DNA of 64,000 bases, taken from the NCBI RefSeq assembly GCF_013267595.1, contig NZ_CP054010.1:372001-436000 (forward strand), written 5' to 3'. The DNA comes from Prevotella melaninogenica (lineage in GTDB: Bacteria > Bacteroidota > Bacteroidia > Bacteroidales > Bacteroidaceae). Below, piece by piece: positions 9,688 to 18,547 of the stretch. Positions within the stretch are counted from its first letter, which is position 1; every line of letters starts with the position of its first letter. The notes beneath the pieces were generated by a model. It was not told the DNA's origin and searched no databases. It saw nothing but the letters and a program-made list of their open reading frames with translations. Made by a program: the position numbers and the translations under genes.

Positions 9688-10599
9688 ATGACACAAACAA
9701 AAAGTATATTTCAACGCCCACTATGGGTGACAGTCTTTGCCCTAACAGCTGCAATTGCATGGGGCTGGGCATATCCCTTGATTAAATTAGGTTTCTCAGA
9801 GTTTGCCATCACAGCAGATATGACAGGCTCTAAAATGCTTTTTGCTGGTATTCGTTTCTGTCTTTCGGGACTGATTATATTGGCAATTGCAGGTGCAAAA
9901 AAGCGTGATTTCAAAGTAAGAAAACCTGTCGATTGGTGGTATATCCTATTGTTCTGTATGATGAATACCACACTTCATTATGCCTTTTTCTACTTTGGTC
10001 TATCTCATAGTGAGGGTTCACGAGCAGCCATTCTCAACTCGTTAAGTGTCTTCTCTGTTGTTATCTTCGCTTGTATCTTCTTTAAGAGCGACCGTATGAC
10101 GGTGAAAAAAATCATTGGTTGTGTTGTTGGTTTTGCAGGTATATTATCACTAAATTTAGGCGGAGCAGAGAGTGGACAGTTCACTTGGTTAGGTGACGGA
10201 ATGATTATTCTTAACGCCCTTTGTGGTGCCTCAGCATCACTACTTACTCGTGGATTGGGTAAACGTGTTGATGTCTTTGTCGGTACTGGCTACAGCTTAG
10301 CAATAGGTGGTGCATTATTGATTATCCCTGGACTAATGATGGGTGGTGAACTTCCACAGATTACCCTTTTAGGTATTACCTACCTACTCTTACTCATCGC
10401 TATTAGTACATTAGGTTTCACGCTCTATAACAAACTACTCACTTGCAATCCTGTTGGTAAGGTAGCTATCTACAATTCATTGATTCCAGTTGTCGGTGCA
10501 GTTACCTCTTGCCTATGCCTTGACGAAACATTCTATATCAAATATATGATAGCTGGTGCATTAGCAGCAGGGGGTATATACATTATTAATAAGAGTTAG
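9688..10599 (+). CDS. EamA-family DMT-superfamily transporter
   Basis: A 303-aa polytopic inner-membrane protein with about ten hydrophobic helices and two EamA repeats, the standard 5+5 layout. The first repeat begins near WVTVFALTAAIAWGWAYPLI and the second near GMIILNALCGASASLLTRGL. The motif of repeat one, with SHSEGSRAAILNSLSVFSVV, is typical of drug/metabolite exporters. The substrate cannot be predicted. The gene stands alone behind a long leader carrying an inverted repeat, so its expression may respond to a signal. Family repeat B follows and probably ends the transcript. Confidence 0.85.
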   Translation: MTQTKSIFQRPLWVTVFALTAAIAWGWAYPLIKLGFSEFAITADMTGSKMLFAGIRFCLSGLIILAIAGAKKRDFKVRKPVDWWYILLFCMMNTTLHYAFFYFGLSHSEGSRAAILNSLSVFSVVIFACIFFKSDRMTVKKIIGCVVGFAGILSLNLGGAESGQFTWLGDGMIILNALCGASASLLTRGLGKRVDVFVGTGYSLAIGGALLIIPGLMMGGELPQITLLGITYLLLLIAISTLGFTLYNKLLTCNPVGKVAIYNSLIPVVGAVTSCLCLDETFYIKYMIAGALAAGGIYIINKS

Positions 10600-10740
10600 A
10601 CACCTAAACAGCTATTTTGTGCAAAGAAACCATAGCTATAGAATGTCCCCAAAAGACAAGCTCTATGGTACCATTGTCACATAATAGCATCTTAACATCA
10701 ATCAGATTGTAAAATAAAATCATAGTATTAGAAAACAACT

Positions 10741-10860
10741 AAGGCTTAATTGCATTCGAATTAAGGCTTAATTGCATTCGAATTAAGGCTTAATTGACGT
10801 GCAAAAGGGCGTTAGTTACATCCCAACTAACGCCCTTTTGCAATGCTATTAAGCACCTAT
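10741..10860 (+). repeat. Family-1 intergenic repeat, copy B, with 22-bp tandem units
   Basis: Two complete 22-bp direct repeats (each AAGGCTTAATTGCATTCGAA plus TT) and a partial third run from 10741 to about 10797. They lead into the AAAAGGGCGTTAGTT core and its hairpin. The element sits between the convergent EamA and SGNH hydrolase genes (gap 10600-10977). That gap also holds a weak ACCATAG/CTATGGT stem near 10629-10671 and no other gene. Confidence 0.75.
10801..10841. terminator. Perfect 17-bp hairpin inside repeat B
   Basis: GCAAAAGGGCGTTAGTT (10801-10817) pairs with 10825-10841 around the loop ACATCCC. The symmetric A- and T-rich ends would let it act as a bidirectional terminator for the two convergent genes. 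Confidence 0.55.
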
Positions 10861-10977
10861 TACCTTACAGCTTTATAACTTCCTGTTTATCTGTAGCTTA
10901 CAAACGCATTCAAAACAGTAGTGTTTTGATGAGAAACATGGTATAAAAGCCATTAAGATTGTAATAATATTTCAAAT

Positions 10978-11787
10978 CTATCGACGACCGTGATAACCCA
11001 TACCATGCTTCTCGTCATGTTTGAAACGAGTAGTAAAATCGGGCTTTTCCATCTCTATAGGATTTGCATTCAGCTCTGGTTCGCCCATCCACTCTACAAT
11101 CTTATCCACCCAAAGGGCAGCACCTTGACGTGTTGGATGAATACCATCCGCTCGAGAAGCAATGACAGAACTACTGTCAAAGAATCGACCTTCACCCGTA
11201 CATTCACGTATCACATCAACAATTGTTCTATCTTTAATCTTCTTCCAAGGGAGAGGACCAACCCATACATATGGAATATTACCAACACGACTCAGAATCG
11301 TTTGAATTGCTGTTTCACGTCTACTATAATCCTTATAACCTAAGTCATTGGTACCTAAGCTAATAATTATATAAGTAGGACGCACTCTTTCTATCTGATA
11401 TTGAAGGTCAGCAGCAATCGCCCAGTCACGTGTTGTGCTACCATACCATACGATTGAATGAAACTTAAAACCGTTCTTTACGGCATAATCATTAAATCGA
11501 GAGCCAAGACCATCAGCCATAGAATCACCAATGAGAAGTACTACTTGGTCACGACTTTCTGCCACCTGTGACACTCGGGTTGTCGATGTGGGCAATGGTT
11601 CCATTGCCATTTCTTCTACCGAGGCTGAAGCTGTTTGAGATTTAGCAGCTACTGGCATTACATCTGGCTCTACTGATTTAGCCGGTTCGACATCATGTTC
11701 GTTTATTCCGTTAGCATCCTGCGCTGAAACAGCAGGTGACAAGAGGAAAAGAAATAGTAATACTATAAAATACTTTATTGTTCTCAC
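10978..11787 (-). CDS. Secreted SGNH/GDSL-family hydrolase
   Basis: A 269-aa exported protein with signal peptide MRTIKYFIVLLFLFLLSPAV (about 1-22) and a low-complexity linker (about 25-75). An SGNH hydrolase domain follows: block I IGDSMADG with Ser89 as nucleophile, the Asn block SLGTND (143-148), and the C-terminal DGIHPTRQG with Asp214 and His217. Proteins like this act as esterases or deacetylases, often on cell-surface polysaccharides. The start lies 2 bases after the stop of the upstream transporter gene, so the two are co-transcribed and perhaps functionally linked. The substrate is unknown. Confidence 0.88.
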   Translation of the reverse strand: MRTIKYFIVLLFLFLLSPAVSAQDANGINEHDVEPAKSVEPDVMPVAAKSQTASASVEEMAMEPLPTSTTRVSQVAESRDQVVLLIGDSMADGLGSRFNDYAVKNGFKFHSIVWYGSTTRDWAIAADLQYQIERVRPTYIIISLGTNDLGYKDYSRRETAIQTILSRVGNIPYVWVGPLPWKKIKDRTIVDVIRECTGEGRFFDSSSVIASRADGIHPTRQGAALWVDKIVEWMGEPELNANPIEMEKPDFTTRFKHDEKHGMGYHGRR

Positions 11788-11789
11788 AA

Positions 11790-12764
11790 TTATTTATTTT
11801 TGCGTTTAATGGCGTGGTCATACCGCCATATCTCTACGCTGTTAATAATGTTCTGCCACAAAATGTAGCAGCCTGGACCCACAGTTGACAATGGATTCAG
11901 ATAAGTGTAGGCTATCCAGATAGCAAAAGCAGTGTTCTTCTGCCCTAAAGCCTGTCCCGCATTAATCGTACTGCGGAAGAAATAACCAATATATCTACCC
12001 ATGGCAAATTGTATCAAGCAAAGTATTAATGCCAATACAGCAATCAACAAAAGGAAGCTAACAGCTACCTCAGCATGGACAATGTTCTTTACTGTTGTGC
12101 CTGAAACGATGAGTAATGAACATCCCCAAAGATAATAACTAAGGTTGTTCACACTGATTACCCATTGATAGAACCTACATAAAGTGTGCCAATGTTTCGT
12201 TATATAAGCCAAAATCATCGGTACTACCAATACCAGACACACCTTATAAAGAATTGCCACAAAAGCACTCCAGAAAGTTATATCCGCTTCAGCATCAAGC
12301 AAGGGAAAGCAGACTGGTATCAACAAGGCACAGAGAAAGTTGGAGAGGAAGGTATAAGTTGTCATTTCCTCAAGGTTTCCACCTAACTTCTGTGTAACCA
12401 CTGCGGCTGCAGAGGCACAAGGACAAATGATACAAGTGAGTAGAGCTTCAAGTAATATGAGCGAATCACCTGTGACATGAAAAAACAAGATTGCCCCAAT
12501 AACGACCGCAACCATCAACACTTGAGAGAGTGCTATCCAAAGATGCCACCCTACTGGAATTAGCTTACGGAAGTCTACCTTGCAAAAGGTAACGTATAAG
12601 ACGAGGAACATAAACAATGGAAGAGCTGCGTCAAGGATAGGAGCAAAAAAGTTTGCTGCGCCATCCAAGGCTGGTATAAAGGCAAAAACAAGGTATAATA
12701 AGCTACCTGTAGCTATTGACACTGGTAGTGTCCACTCCTTTATAAATTGTATGATTCTCCTCAT
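11790..12764 (-). CDS. Bile acid:sodium symporter (SBF/BASS) family transporter
   Basis: A 324-aa inner-membrane protein with about nine to ten hydrophobic helices. The segment ALLTCIICPCASAAAVVTQKLGGN and the later GQALGQKNTAFAIWIA match the two conserved substrate/sodium regions of the SBF/BASS family. Members carry bile acids, pantoate, pyruvate or other organic anions with sodium, so the name does not prove a bile substrate. It is the first gene of a two-gene operon with the SGNH hydrolase. A -7 box lies at 12819-12826 on the minus strand. Confidence 0.82.
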   Translation of the reverse strand: MRRIIQFIKEWTLPVSIATGSLLYLVFAFIPALDGAANFFAPILDAALPLFMFLVLYVTFCKVDFRKLIPVGWHLWIALSQVLMVAVVIGAILFFHVTGDSLILLEALLTCIICPCASAAAVVTQKLGGNLEEMTTYTFLSNFLCALLIPVCFPLLDAEADITFWSAFVAILYKVCLVLVVPMILAYITKHWHTLCRFYQWVISVNNLSYYLWGCSLLIVSGTTVKNIVHAEVAVSFLLLIAVLALILCLIQFAMGRYIGYFFRSTINAGQALGQKNTAFAIWIAYTYLNPLSTVGPGCYILWQNIINSVEIWRYDHAIKRKNK

Positions 12765-12818
12765 CTTTAATCATCAAATCATGCAGTTTCTCCCCCTTTT
12801 CAGAAAGAGAATGGGCTG

Positions 12819-12826
12819 CAAAGTTA
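12819..12826 (-). promoter_or_regulatory. Promoter -7 box for the transporter-SGNH operon
   Basis: TAACTTTG on the minus strand, with a TTG about 21 bases further upstream, lies about 55 bases before the start at 12764. Confidence 0.5.
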
Positions 12827-13021
12827 CGAAAAAAGACTGAAAATCAGCAATATAATTCAAAAATCGTAAATATGATTAAGACAAATTCAGAGTTTACAAT
12901 TATAGAATACATTAATTAAACGACAAAGAATAAAGACAAAAATCCGGTTCTTCCGTTAAATGTGTGGACGCTTTTCATATTGCTTTAATGTAAGAAACGA
13001 AGTAACTCATTAAACAAAAAT

Positions 13022-13522
13022 ATGGCTGAGATAGTCAACTATCTATCCTTTTATCATCCACTTTCATTGAAAACAATTTCATTTAAGACTTCAAAAATCT
13101 ATAGACAAGAATTTGAAAAATCATTACATAATTTCAAATAAAACATCTATAACTAACGACAAGAACACATATAAAAAGCAACTCTATAATCAACAGCAAA
13201 TCAATTAGTTATAAAGTAGTAAAGTAAAAGGTGCTTAATTGGACTTCAAAAGGGCGTTAGTTAGACCTCAAAAGGGCACCTTTTGCAAGCCAATTAGGCA
13301 TCTTTTAGAAGCCCAAAGAGCATGTATTGGTTTTGAACTACACGAAAATAGTTTACAAACTTCAACTAATGAAGAAATAAGTTGTTTGTATAAGACAGAT
13401 AGACATCGCACCTAATTACATTTATCATGTAGTTTATTTCCCTTTATAAAACCATCTAATTGAGAGTAATCATACCATGTATGTGGATTAATCTCACTCT
13501 ATTAACAATCTACGCATTTAAC
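13022..13522 (+). repeat. Long inverted repeat, left copy (contains family-1 copy C)
   Basis: About 500 bases here reappear, diverged and in reverse orientation, at 18548-19110. Strongly conserved blocks include GAAAAATCATTACATAATTT, the whole family-1 core (13226-13315), GCATGTATTGGTTTTGAACT, CATCGCACCTAATTACATTT and the end AACAATCTACGCATTTAA. The copy fills most of the gap 12765-13607. A 39-codon frame starting at 13022 is not kept in the other copy. No transposase or other gene is visible inside it. Confidence 0.85.
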
Positions 13523-13536
13523 GGAGGAACAAAAAA

Positions 13537-13562
13537 TCCCACCAACTTCGCAGTTGGTGGGA
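13537..13562 (-). terminator. Terminator of the lipoprotein gene
   Basis: The perfect 11-bp stem TCCCACCAACT / AGTTGGTGGGA with loop TCGC is followed on the minus strand by TTTTTT. It is 46 bases after the stop at 13608 and directly abuts the left long-repeat copy. Confidence 0.85.
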
Positions 13563-13607
13563 CCCATTCAAGTATATATGAAGCTATAGAAAAGCGATTA
13601 GCTTTTG

Positions 13608-14456
13608 TTATCTTTCACGCAGACCATTTACTGATCCAATAGTCTTCTGTGCATAGTCATTCTCCTTAGCAGAACCAAAGGAAGCCTTGCTTGAAGCTCT
13701 TGTCAACGCATTTTGAGCCTTTGCATTTGCTGGTCTCTGACGAGCAAGGTCAAAGCGCATAACATCTGTTGTATTTGTACTACGTGCCACACCATAGAAG
13801 GTGTCATAACCCTTTGCACTTTCATACCCTAAATGGAAGCCATCATTAACAGCATTTGCATCAAGAATGAAGATAGTTCCACTCTTTGAGTACTTTATTT
13901 CAATACTTCCATTATCCAAAACTTTCCAAGAGAATGCCAATGTCTGTGTATTACCTTGTGCATCAGTATCTACCTCAACACCATTACCTTGAAGTGAATT
14001 AGTAGAAGAATTATACTGGAAGAACTTCATGTTAACTCTAAAACTATTGCTCTTACGCTGATGTGTTGCATCATCCGTGTACTCAAGAGTCATATTACCA
14101 TCCCACTCGCCGGTAAGTGTCTGTGCTTCTGCAACCAATTTATTTACTTGTCCGTTCTCCTCCTGACGATAGTTATTATTCCAATTATAACTACTGTTAT
14201 TACCTACAGCATCCATGAAAGCATAGAACTCTGGGGTTGTTGCTTCTGGGTAATAATAATAGAACCAGTTGTAAGCTGTATAATAACTCGAGCCACTTGG
14301 GTATTCACGCAGGTAGTTTCGTACCGCATCATTTACCAAATCATTATAGTAATAGTTATTATCTCCCCATAGATCATCGTCACAGCTTGTAAATGCCAAT
14401 GGACTCGCAACTATTGCAAGTGCCAAGAAAAACTTTGAAATTCGTCTCATACTCAT
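13608..14456 (-). CDS. Putative surface lipoprotein, tyrosine/asparagine-rich, unknown function
   Basis: A 282-aa protein with a lipoprotein signal peptide; the lipobox is AFTSC with Cys25. CDDD follows, an acidic run after the lipidated cysteine like the export signals that send Bacteroidota lipoproteins to the cell surface. Residues about 32-100 are very rich in Tyr and Asn (NNYYYND, YYTAYNWFYYYYPEAT). The second half looks like a small beta-barrel or lipocalin-like fold (LTGEWDGNMTLEY, FSWKVLDNGSIEIKY), a pattern seen in lipocalin-like DUFs, but no family is certain. It is single, with its own terminator, and lies inside the 5-kb region flanked by the long inverted repeat. Confidence 0.8.
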   Translation of the reverse strand: MSMRRISKFFLALAIVASPLAFTSCDDDLWGDNNYYYNDLVNDAVRNYLREYPSGSSYYTAYNWFYYYYPEATTPEFYAFMDAVGNNSSYNWNNNYRQEENGQVNKLVAEAQTLTGEWDGNMTLEYTDDATHQRKSNSFRVNMKFFQYNSSTNSLQGNGVEVDTDAQGNTQTLAFSWKVLDNGSIEIKYSKSGTIFILDANAVNDGFHLGYESAKGYDTFYGVARSTNTTDVMRFDLARQRPANAKAQNALTRASSKASFGSAKENDYAQKTIGSVNGLRER

Positions 14457-14689
14457 ATCCTATTTAATTCTTATTCTTTGTTTATTTACTGATGCAAAAA
14501 TAGTGAAATTATAAGATGTTTATCGAGTAAATACACTATTTGAAGATAGGGAAATCCCTATTAAAGAAGATTTCACTCCATATCATCAACCCGAATAAAG
14601 AATCTCCAATAATCTATTACGAATTAAATCGATTACTAAAAAACTCCTAAACAATGAAGGAAGAAACAAATAAAATTCGTACATTTGCA

Positions 14690-14697
14690 ACACACAA
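14690..14697 (+). promoter_or_regulatory. -7 box for the glutathione peroxidase gene
   Basis: TACATTTG followed by CAACAC lies 37 bases before the start at 14735. The -33 region has no clear TTTG. Confidence 0.5.
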
Positions 14698-14734
14698 ATA
14701 AGTAAACTATATAAAGAGAAGATAAGAAACAGAA

Positions 14735-15283
14735 ATGAGAACAGTTTATGAATTCTCTGTCAAAGACAGAAAAGGTAAGGCATTTTCACTGAAAGAGTTT
14801 TCTAATGAGGTGCTACTGATTGTAAATACAGCTACAAAATGTGGCTTCACACCAACTTACGAGGAGTTGGAGGCACTCTATGAGAAGTACCATGCACAAG
14901 GATTTGAAGTACTTGATTTTCCTTGCAACCAGTTTGGACAGCAGGCACCAGGTACAGATGAAAGTATCCATGAGTTCTGCAAACTTACATACGGCACAAA
15001 ATTCCCACGCTTCAAGAAGGTAAAGGTGAACGGTGAAGACGCTGACCCTCTCTTCAAATTCCTTAAGGAGCAGAAGGGCTTTGCTGGTTGGGACGAGTCA
15101 CACAAGCTCTACCCTATCCTCGATAAGATGCTTTCTGAGGCTGATCCAAACTATAAGGAGAATCCAGATATTAAGTGGAACTTCACTAAATTCCTTATTA
15201 ATAAGAAGGGACAGGTCGTTGCTCGCTTTGAGCCAACAGAGAGCATTGAGAATATCGCAAAGCAGATTGAGGAGTTATTGTAG
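14735..15283 (+). CDS. Glutathione peroxidase family protein (thiol peroxidase)
   Basis: A 182-aa cytosolic GPx-family enzyme with no signal peptide. The peroxidatic cysteine is Cys36 in NTATKCGFTPTYEELE, in place of selenocysteine. Partner residues are Gln66-type in FPCNQFGQQAPG and Trp148-Asn149 in KWNFTKFLI. Cys64 in FPCNQF is the conserved second cysteine of that block. Bacterial Cys-GPx enzymes usually reduce peroxides with thioredoxin, which fits an anaerobe that lacks glutathione. It has its own -7 box and a strong terminator, so it is monocistronic. Confidence 0.93.
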   Translation: MRTVYEFSVKDRKGKAFSLKEFSNEVLLIVNTATKCGFTPTYEELEALYEKYHAQGFEVLDFPCNQFGQQAPGTDESIHEFCKLTYGTKFPRFKKVKVNGEDADPLFKFLKEQKGFAGWDESHKLYPILDKMLSEADPNYKENPDIKWNFTKFLINKKGQVVARFEPTESIENIAKQIEELL

Positions 15284-15357
15284 GATAAAGACTTGCAATT
15301 AGTTCTTTCCTAATAAGGATAAAAGCTATTTGTAAAATTACATATAACAAAACGATA

Positions 15358-15390
15358 AAAAGGCAAAGAGTTTAGCTTTCTTTGCCTTTT
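15358..15390 (+). terminator. Terminator after glutathione peroxidase
   Basis: An 11-bp stem AAAAGGCAAAG / CTTTGCCTTTT with an 11-base loop is followed by ATTATTTAT. The A-run before it and the T-run after it suggest it can work in both directions. The rest of the gap to 15608 holds only repeat P2. Confidence 0.8.
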
Positions 15391-15520
15391 ATTATTTATC
15401 ATACTTATTGCTGTCCTCTAAACAGAAAATACAAACGTCGTATTAGGGAATTACTTGTAGTAGATATGTTATTACCTAATGTCTGTTTGCCTTTCCTATC
15501 GTAAGATATTGCAAGGTAAT

Positions 15521-15575
15521 TAGCACTCCGCACCAATGGTGCTTACCAACAACACAATGCGTGCTGGGCAATAAC
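15521..15575. repeat. Family-2 palindromic repeat cluster, copy P2
   Basis: TAGCACTCCGCACCAATGGTGCTTA and the following ACAACACAATGCGTGCTGGG carry GCACCA-TGGTGC palindromes like the other family-2 clusters. The cluster is degenerate at its right end. It lies between convergent gpx and symporter genes. Confidence 0.6.
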
Positions 15576-15608
15576 ACATAAGTTAAACATGCAAAGTAAG
15601 TTTTAAGC

Positions 15609-17051
15609 TTACTTCATTTCGCAATCCGAGCCCTGCTTTCTTGCAGGAAGAAAGAAGCATGCTAAGAATGTTATCAATCCATTTAACATCAACAATTCGT
15701 AGCCAAAATTGTAGCCTGTAGTCCTCGAAACGATTGTATCTAAAGCAAAACAAAGAAGCGGACTGGCTACTGCTATATATGGAGTTAACCTGTCATTTAC
15801 AGTTCGCTTGGTACATAAGCCAAAGGCAAAAAGACCTAAGAGTGGACCATATGTATAAGAAGCTATCGTGTAAATTGCATCTATTAAACTCGTTGAGTTG
15901 ACATAACGGAAGATAAGGATAAACAAAATAAACACAATAGACACGCCTATATGTGCCTGTTTGCGTAACTTTTCATCCTTTGGACGACCACAGATGTCTA
16001 CACAATAAGTTGTTGTTAAGGCGGTTAAGGCAGAGTCTGCACTGGAGAAGCACGCTGCCACAATACCGATTGTAAAGAGAATGACAACCAATGTACCTAA
16101 TTGTCCACCTGCAACAGCCTGCAACATGAGATTGTCTGGCACGTCAGGCAAGGCTTGTCCAATACTATTGAAATACATCATTAACAGTACACCCAAGGAT
16201 AAAAAGAGTAAATTGGCAGGTACAAAGGCAAAACCATAGGTACACATATCCTTCTGTGCTTCACGCAAAGTCTTACAAGTAAGATTCTTTTGCATCATGT
16301 CTTGGTCCAGTCCTGTCATAACAATAACAATAAAGATACCGCTAAGAAACTGTTTCCAAAAGTTCTGTTTTGATACCCAGTCATCGAATACAAATATATG
16401 AGAATGACTGTCATTGGCTATCGCTTGAGCTGCTTCCGGGAGCGACATGCCTAATGTTTCTACCACCTTATATATAATAAGAATGAGGGCAAGCAGCATA
16501 CAAAGGGTCTGAAAGGTGTCTGTCAAGACCAGTGTACGAATTCCTCCCCTACGCGTGTAGAGCCAAATGAGTGCCACAAGAGACACAACCGTAATGGGGA
16601 AAGGTATGCCGTAGGCATCTAAGACGAAACGTTGAAGTATCATACAAACAACATAGAAGCGCACTGCCGCACCTGTCATCTTAGACAATAGGAAAAATGA
16701 AGCACCAGTCTTATAGCTATAATTGCCTAAACGTGTTTGTAGATAAGAGTAGATAGTTGTCAACTTTAGGTGGTAATAAACAGGAAGTAACAGATATGCA
16801 ACAGCAAAATAACCCAGCACAAAACCTAAACATGTCTGCATATAGGTCATATCGCTCAACATTACCATTCCCGGAACGCTAACAAAGGTAACGCCAGAAA
16901 TACTGGCACCAATCATTCCGAAGGCAACAAGATACCAAGGTGACTGACGGTTTGCACGAAAAAAAACATCGTTGTCAGCTTTATGTCCCGTGATTCTACT
17001 TATTAACAATAAGATGCAAAAATATGCAAGAATAGTAGCGATTATTATCAT
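15609..17051 (-). CDS. Sodium:solute symporter (SSS family)
   Basis: A 480-aa inner-membrane protein with about 13 hydrophobic helices and the SSS (LeuT-like fold) features: an N-terminal helix, GMIGASISGVTFVSVPG in TM1-2, RFYVVCMILQRF, and the sodium-site region ACFSSADSALTALTTTYCVD. It would take up an organic solute with sodium. The substrate (sugar, sialic acid, amino acid) cannot be told. The -7 box TAATTTTG (minus strand, 17060-17067) is only 8 bases before the ATG, so the transcript would have almost no leader. trpB2 is divergent, and the lipoprotein gene is not in the same transcript. Confidence 0.9.
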   Translation of the reverse strand: MIIIATILAYFCILLLISRITGHKADNDVFFRANRQSPWYLVAFGMIGASISGVTFVSVPGMVMLSDMTYMQTCLGFVLGYFAVAYLLLPVYYHLKLTTIYSYLQTRLGNYSYKTGASFFLLSKMTGAAVRFYVVCMILQRFVLDAYGIPFPITVVSLVALIWLYTRRGGIRTLVLTDTFQTLCMLLALILIIYKVVETLGMSLPEAAQAIANDSHSHIFVFDDWVSKQNFWKQFLSGIFIVIVMTGLDQDMMQKNLTCKTLREAQKDMCTYGFAFVPANLLFLSLGVLLMMYFNSIGQALPDVPDNLMLQAVAGGQLGTLVVILFTIGIVAACFSSADSALTALTTTYCVDICGRPKDEKLRKQAHIGVSIVFILFILIFRYVNSTSLIDAIYTIASYTYGPLLGLFAFGLCTKRTVNDRLTPYIAVASPLLCFALDTIVSRTTGYNFGYELLMLNGLITFLACFFLPARKQGSDCEMK

Positions 17052-17059
17052 AATGGCAG

Positions 17060-17067
17060 CAAAATTA
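17060..17067 (-). promoter_or_regulatory. -7 box almost touching the symporter start
   Basis: TAATTTTG on the minus strand ends 8 bases before the ATG at 17051. A TTG about 22 bases upstream may be the -33 box. It is one of several start-proximal promoters in the window. Confidence 0.5.
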
Positions 17068-17170
17068 CTAAAAATATTATCATTTCATGCAATTAAGAAA
17101 TCTTATTTTGTAACTTTGTGGGACATCATATTTCAATAAACATTCATCCATTGTATAATTGAGTAAGAGT

Positions 17171-18532
17171 ATGGCACAACAGAAAAGATTTATACTTGAC
17201 GAGAAAGATATCCCTACACAGTGGTATAATATTCAGGCAGACATGCCCACCAAGCCCCTTCTTCCACTTCATCCGGCTACACGTAAGCCAATGACAGCAG
17301 AGGATCTTTCTGAAATTTTCAGTATGGAATGTGCTAAGCAAGAGCTTGATTGTGAGCATGCTTGGATTGATATTCCCGAAGAAGTGTTGGATATGTATAA
17401 GTATTATCGCTCCACACCTCTTGTCCGTGCGTATGCTTTGGAGAAAGCATTAGACACCCCAGCACATATCTATTTCAAGAATGAAAGTGTAAACCCACTG
17501 GGCTCACATAAGGTCAATTCTGCCATCCCTCAGTGTTACTATTGTAAAAAGGAAGGTGTTACGAACGTGACAACAGAGACAGGTGCGGGTCAATGGGGTG
17601 CTGCATTATCCTACGCTGCAAAGGTGTATGGACTTGAAGCAGCGGTTTATCAGGTGAAGATTTCCATGCAACAGAAACCATACCGTTCGCTGATTATGAG
17701 GACATTTGGGGCTATGGTTGAAGGTTCACCTTCAATGTCTACACGTGCAGGAAAGAACATCGTGACACGCGACCCAACACATCCTGGTTCGTTGGGAACA
17801 GCTATCTCAGAGGCTATAGAACTGGCAAAAACTACACCTAACTGTAAGTACACTTTAGGTTCAGTACTCAATCACGTTGCATTGCACCAAACCATTATTG
17901 GCTTGGAGGCTGAGAAGCAAATGGAAATGGCTGGGGAATATCCTGATAAGGTCATAGCCTGCTTTGGTGGTGGTAGTAATTTCGGTGGTATTGCATTCCC
18001 ATTTATGCGCCACAATATCCTTGAAGGAAAGAATACAGAGTTTATCGCAGCAGAGCCAAACAGCTGTCCTAAACTGACACGCGGCAGGTTTGAATACGAC
18101 TTCGGTGACGAAGCGGGTTATACTCCCTTGCTACCAATGTTCACACTTGGCCATGATTTCAAACCAGCCAATATCCATGCAGGTGGTTTACGCTATCATG
18201 GTGCTGGTGTCATCGTCAGTCAATTGCTCAAAGACGGATACATGTGTGGAATGGACATACCACAGTTAGAAAGCTTTGAGGCAGGTATCCTCTTCTCTCG
18301 TACAGAAGGAACTATCCCCGCACCAGAGAGCTGTCATGCCATTGCAGCTGCCATTCGAGAAGCAAAGAAGGCAAAGGAAATAGGAAAAGAAGATGTTATC
18401 CTCTTCTGTCTTTCTGGTCATGGACTCATTGATATGACGGCTTATGACACCTATATCAATGGTGATTTAAGAAACTATACACTCTCTGATGATGAGATAG
18501 AGAAGAACCTTGGAACTGTTCCGAAGGTATAG
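17171..18532 (+). CDS. trpB: Tryptophan synthase beta chain, TrpB2 type
   Basis: A PLP enzyme of 453 aa that makes L-tryptophan from indole and serine. The ATG at 17171 is preferred; a TTG 12 bases upstream is in frame. The PLP lysine lies in NPLGSHKVNSA (Lys114), the glutamate in TTETGAGQWG, and the phosphate-binding loop in CFGGGSNFGG. The length, and sequence such as PTQWYNIQADMP near the N-terminus, point to the TrpB2 group. That group is longer than classic TrpB and often encoded away from trpA, as here, where no trp neighbours are found. It may salvage indole. The right long-repeat copy begins 15 bases after the stop. Confidence 0.9.
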   Translation: MAQQKRFILDEKDIPTQWYNIQADMPTKPLLPLHPATRKPMTAEDLSEIFSMECAKQELDCEHAWIDIPEEVLDMYKYYRSTPLVRAYALEKALDTPAHIYFKNESVNPLGSHKVNSAIPQCYYCKKEGVTNVTTETGAGQWGAALSYAAKVYGLEAAVYQVKISMQQKPYRSLIMRTFGAMVEGSPSMSTRAGKNIVTRDPTHPGSLGTAISEAIELAKTTPNCKYTLGSVLNHVALHQTIIGLEAEKQMEMAGEYPDKVIACFGGGSNFGGIAFPFMRHNILEGKNTEFIAAEPNSCPKLTRGRFEYDFGDEAGYTPLLPMFTLGHDFKPANIHAGGLRYHGAGVIVSQLLKDGYMCGMDIPQLESFEAGILFSRTEGTIPAPESCHAIAAAIREAKKAKEIGKEDVILFCLSGHGLIDMTAYDTYINGDLRNYTLSDDEIEKNLGTVPKV

Positions 18533-18547
18533 TTAAGGTTCTTCTTT

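Noticed and set aside
10741..10800. Possible CRISPR array (22-bp direct repeats in repeat B)
   Set aside because: The units are directly adjacent with no spacers, there are only two and a part, and no cas genes are present.
13022..13141. A 39-codon frame starting MAEIVNYLSF in the left long-repeat copy
   Set aside because: The matching part of the right copy does not keep the frame, so coding is not conserved.
17159..17170. TTG start for trpB2
   Set aside because: An ATG follows four codons later with a normal N-terminus (MAQQKRF).
13523..18547. Composite transposon bounded by the long inverted repeat
   Set aside because: No transposase is found in the repeats or between them, and no target-site duplication is seen. 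Only the repeat itself is reported.
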